Shown in pieces: positions 60,673 through 64,000 of a stretch of DNA of 64,000 nucleotides. The position numbers and the translations under genes were made by a program. The DNA is taken from contig NC_092579.1 in the NCBI RefSeq assembly GCF_037975245.1, positions 8,526,001-8,590,000 of the forward strand. The letters are read 5' to 3'. Below the pieces are notes generated by a model that saw only the letters and a program-made list of their open reading frames with translations, made no database searches and was not told where the DNA came from. Position 1 is the stretch's first letter, and each line of letters starts with the position of its first letter. Source of the stretch: Apostichopus japonicus (taxonomy: Eukaryota > Echinodermata > Holothuroidea > Aspidochirotida > Stichopodidae).

Positions 60673-63600
60673 GTAAGTTGTAATAGGACACGGTCGTTTA
60701 TTCTGTATGCTGTTGCAATGTTGCGTGTTGGACCCGGGTCGAATCTGCCTGAGAATGGGATCCCATACTAAACACTGAAAAAAAAACAATAATAACTCGC
60801 ATTGACGAAACCAGAGAGATAAATGCTAGAGCTTTCCAAAGTATAGAGAATACGATGGCTGGCGGCTGAACATGTTTCAAGTTCATGCATTGCTCATCTT
60901 GGGACAGTGTTTAATAGCAAGGGGTAGAGTTTCCGCCATTGTGGTCCATATAATTCAGCCAAACGGTAATCGATTAAATTAAACGAATTTAAATTTATGA
61001 AATATCTTTATACAATTTTTATCAGTAATTTCAAATAAAACAGTAGTTTACATACACAAGTATACAGAATTATGTATTGTCTCTTGGAAGGTGTTATCTA
61101 AAAAATGAGGTATTGTTTATGTTGCTTGTGGCGCAATAAATCGATATATTATGAAGTATATACATTTCTGTTCAGCTGTAGCCATCTGAGCTGTAGCCAG
61201 CTGAGATGTGTAGAATGGGGTTACATGCGGAGGCGTTAGAGTATTGACAAATTTTAGATATCAATTCCAGAATGAAAATATTAAGTTGAAAATATTAAAC
61301 ATGGATTTATCCCTGTTATTTTGTTAGACTATAGAGCAATTTATATCTTGCATTTCACAAGAAACGTAACATTTGAGTCGGTCTGAATTTCAGACACCGA
61401 TACGTTACATACTTAGAGGTGTATTATTTAATTAATCTTGTATCACTTTCTAACTGTCATTTATAATTTCCCTGATGTTTTAGAAAAAATATTTGTCATT
61501 CCAGTCAGATTCCTGTTGTTTATTTAACTATAGTAAATTCAGATTAGATTCAATTAGATTGTAACGGGGATTTATATTTTACATACTGCTTATATGCAAA
61601 TGATTGAAATCGATGTATATTGTCTAAGGCGATGAGAAATGTACATGATTAAATAAATAAAAAAATCATATCTTAGAACTGATTTTTAGTTCCGTCAAAT
61701 GTTTTTTTTAGTTCCAAAACGAATATCAGTAATTATACAAGACAAGCTTTTTTTTTTGGCAATTGCAAAATCTCCCTAGGCAAGTTGTCTTCAATCCTAG
61801 TTAAAGCATATAGGTCGCAAAAACTATTGCTATATCAAGGTGGAACATGTTAATATCACCTATTATACAACACCTAATTGTATTCTGGTCATTTGATTGG
61901 TCAATTGCTCGTTAATTGCATGCAAAATCCGCTCTATTCCACTCTATGAAATAGAACCATGGGTTATACTTTTATGGTAGCACTTTTTTTCAATGGTAAG
62001 AGAGCAGAGAAACCTGTCTGTTCAAAACAATCTGTTGCATGAGTGCATTTTACCCATCTTAATATAATATGTTGTATAAAACAAATAATGAATGGTTTCC
62101 ATTTAAGCAATCATTCGTTGAAAGATGTAATTTGTTCCATTCAACTCGGCTGCGCCTCGTTGAATGGAACATTCCATTTTCAACTCATGAAATATTTGCA
62201 CTATTGCACCCATTACCATTCATTATTTGTATACTAACCGTTTCATAAGTTCCTTAGCTATACATTATAGTTTCGTTCAAACGTACCAAAACACACTCCC
62301 GTAGACGAAACTAAAAGTAGAACACCAAACACGTGCTCAGATCAGTGAGCATGAGGGGGAATTTCACAAAATTTCCCCTTGCCATCAATCCTACCCCCCC
62401 CCCAATCCCAGTTGTCCTCCAAACAGATCTGGTACTTAAAATATGTAAGCTAGGCTATAACCTTTTGTATAAGAAACAGCTTCCAATGCAATGCAATGGA
62501 CTCTGGATACATTCTTTTTTACCTGCCCCCACCCAGTTCCCCACACCCAGATCTGGTATAATTATCCAAAATATAGGCCTAGGCTATAGGTCGATAGGTA
62601 TGAGTAAACACAACTTCCAATAGGATGCATCATGCTATTGGTGCATTTATATTATCTTACCAGATAAACACATGCCATACAAGTTGTATAGCCACTTCAA
62701 AAGAAGGTCAATATAACCGCTTGTAACGTAATCTAGAAGGACTATTTCTAGTAATGAACTTAAGTTGAACTGTTGTCGGTGCGTACATTTTATCAAATAA
62801 TTTACCTGAATGGGGGAATGGGCATGACAAACATACTAGGTGGGTCTAGGTGGATAATTTATAACGTCATACATAGCCCAAAAGCTTAGCCTCTACTGTT
62901 AAATTTAAAGTTGATACTTCAATCTTTAGTTGACCACTAAAACACTATTTACTGGCTCAAAGCAGCCAGCGCTGGCAAACTTCGAAAACAAGTCTTGCTC
63001 ACAATAAATTGCAATATTTTTAGTAAAGTTAGACATGTTAAAAGTTGTGGCAAATGACAGCAACATTTTGCGTATAAGTCATTTTACTTGTAGAAGCCCC
63101 TATACCCTCCTCATAGATCCCCCGGCTACCACATCAGTGTTATACTTTTTACCCTCAAAAGTATTCTTCGCCCCTACTTACCCCCCCCCCCCCACCCAAT
63201 ATTGTATAGGTTGGTGCCGCCATTGGCTCTCATTTAATCATTTGTGGCTCTGTGATACCATATTTAGCCTTGTCTAAGATACCTTTGCCGTAATTATAAC
63301 TACCTAGACCATATCATTCTCTAAAATGGAATAATAGGCCAATATCTTCATTTCATAACTATCTGCGTTGTAGTTCCGCATATGTCGCTTTCGCCATGTT
63401 TAAAGTAATGAGTCCAAGTGATTTGGACTCTGGTTTCAAGTTTGATGTATTTTTGATGTAAGCTTCATGTATTTTCGGCTTATTTCTCATAACATACACA
63501 TCTCTTCCCACACACTACTATATGTACAGGATTACATTTAATGCAACTACGATCGCATGTATGAGCCAATCCGCGAGAGGCAACACTTAACATCTTAACG

Positions 63601-64000
63601 ATAACTATACTCTCGTCACGAACATGAGAATATTCAAAATATGGGAAATTATAGATGTGAAATTTCTACCTCCTCATTGTCCATCTGTTATGTTTGCAAT
63701 ATCCTGTCACATGTAGGCCCTATATAAATAACATTTCCTCGGAATATACATATTGCATGTTGTTCCGCGAGCCGCCTTGATGGCTTTAATAATCAACTCG
63801 CGGTGCCTGCAAATATGCGATCAATAGTGATCTAAGCTTACTTCTTGAAAATCATTATCATATTGATTTTATAACGGAGATATTCACTCAGTCTGATGAT
63901 ACTTAGATTGATAAACTGAATATTTCCCACGGTCAAAGCTCTCTCTCGTTATAATTTGAATTTCACTGGCAAGTTACCAAATCCTTAACGTTAATAAGCG
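60673..64000. other. Intron or downstream region of LRR gene
   Basis: No exon could be supported after the donor at 60673. AT-rich, with a nested inverted repeat (62081-62230), C runs near 62393 and 63181, and short chance frames. Probably the first intron of the LRR gene, continuing past the window. Confidence 0.45.
62081..62230. repeat. Nested inverted repeat (150 bp)
   Basis: Outer arms ACAAATAATGAATGGT (62081-62096) and its exact reverse complement (62215-62230). Inside, GTTCCATTCAAC (62134-62145) pairs perfectly with 62159-62170 around a 13 nt GC-rich loop. Confidence 0.75.

Overview
This is an animal nuclear genome window: AT-rich, intron-dense and full of short transposable elements and minisatellites. 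No bacterial or viral gene organisation is visible. The gene set (delphilin-type formin, F8A/HAP40, a beta-1,4-galactosyltransferase of the B4GALT5/6 type, a leucine-rich-repeat ectodomain protein), the tRNA-derived SINEs and the TTAGGG-type telomere-like tract suggest a marine invertebrate deuterostome, most likely an echinoderm. That placement is inference; no species-diagnostic sequence was seen.

Layout. (1) 1-6647, + strand: the last nine coding exons of a delphilin-like formin, starting inside its FH2 domain and ending in a 12-codon terminal exon. (2) 6648-10829: no gene; holds a ~780 bp array of a 27 bp minisatellite. (3) 10830-30304, - strand: a complete 12-exon F8A1/HAP40 homologue (321 aa). 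Its introns 3 and 4 are swollen by two large terminal-inverted-repeat elements (5.26 kb and 4.02 kb), neither with a recognisable transposase. (4) 30305-38536: no recognised gene; a MITE, a tandem duplication and microsatellites. (5) 38537-52836, - strand: a complete 8-exon B4GALT homologue (428 aa) with MITEs in its introns. (6) 52837-59825: mostly non-coding, with one doubtful Lys/Glu-rich exon on the - strand. (7) 59826-60672, + strand: first coding exon of a secreted or membrane LRR protein, whose later exons are not seen before the window ends.

The four genes have no evident shared pathway and are simply neighbours: the formin converges on F8A, F8A and B4GALT run head-to-tail, and B4GALT and the LRR gene diverge. 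Exon models rest on splice sites whose phases close exactly across every junction (totals 1050, 966 and 1287 nt, all divisible by three) and on protein similarity judged by eye.

The most unusual structure is the 5.26 kb element at 22646-27908. It has 26 bp inverted termini, a candidate 4 bp target duplication, and twelve copies of a 12-mer (GATGTCCGAAAC) confined to its two subterminal zones. A hAT MITE and a SINE are nested inside it.
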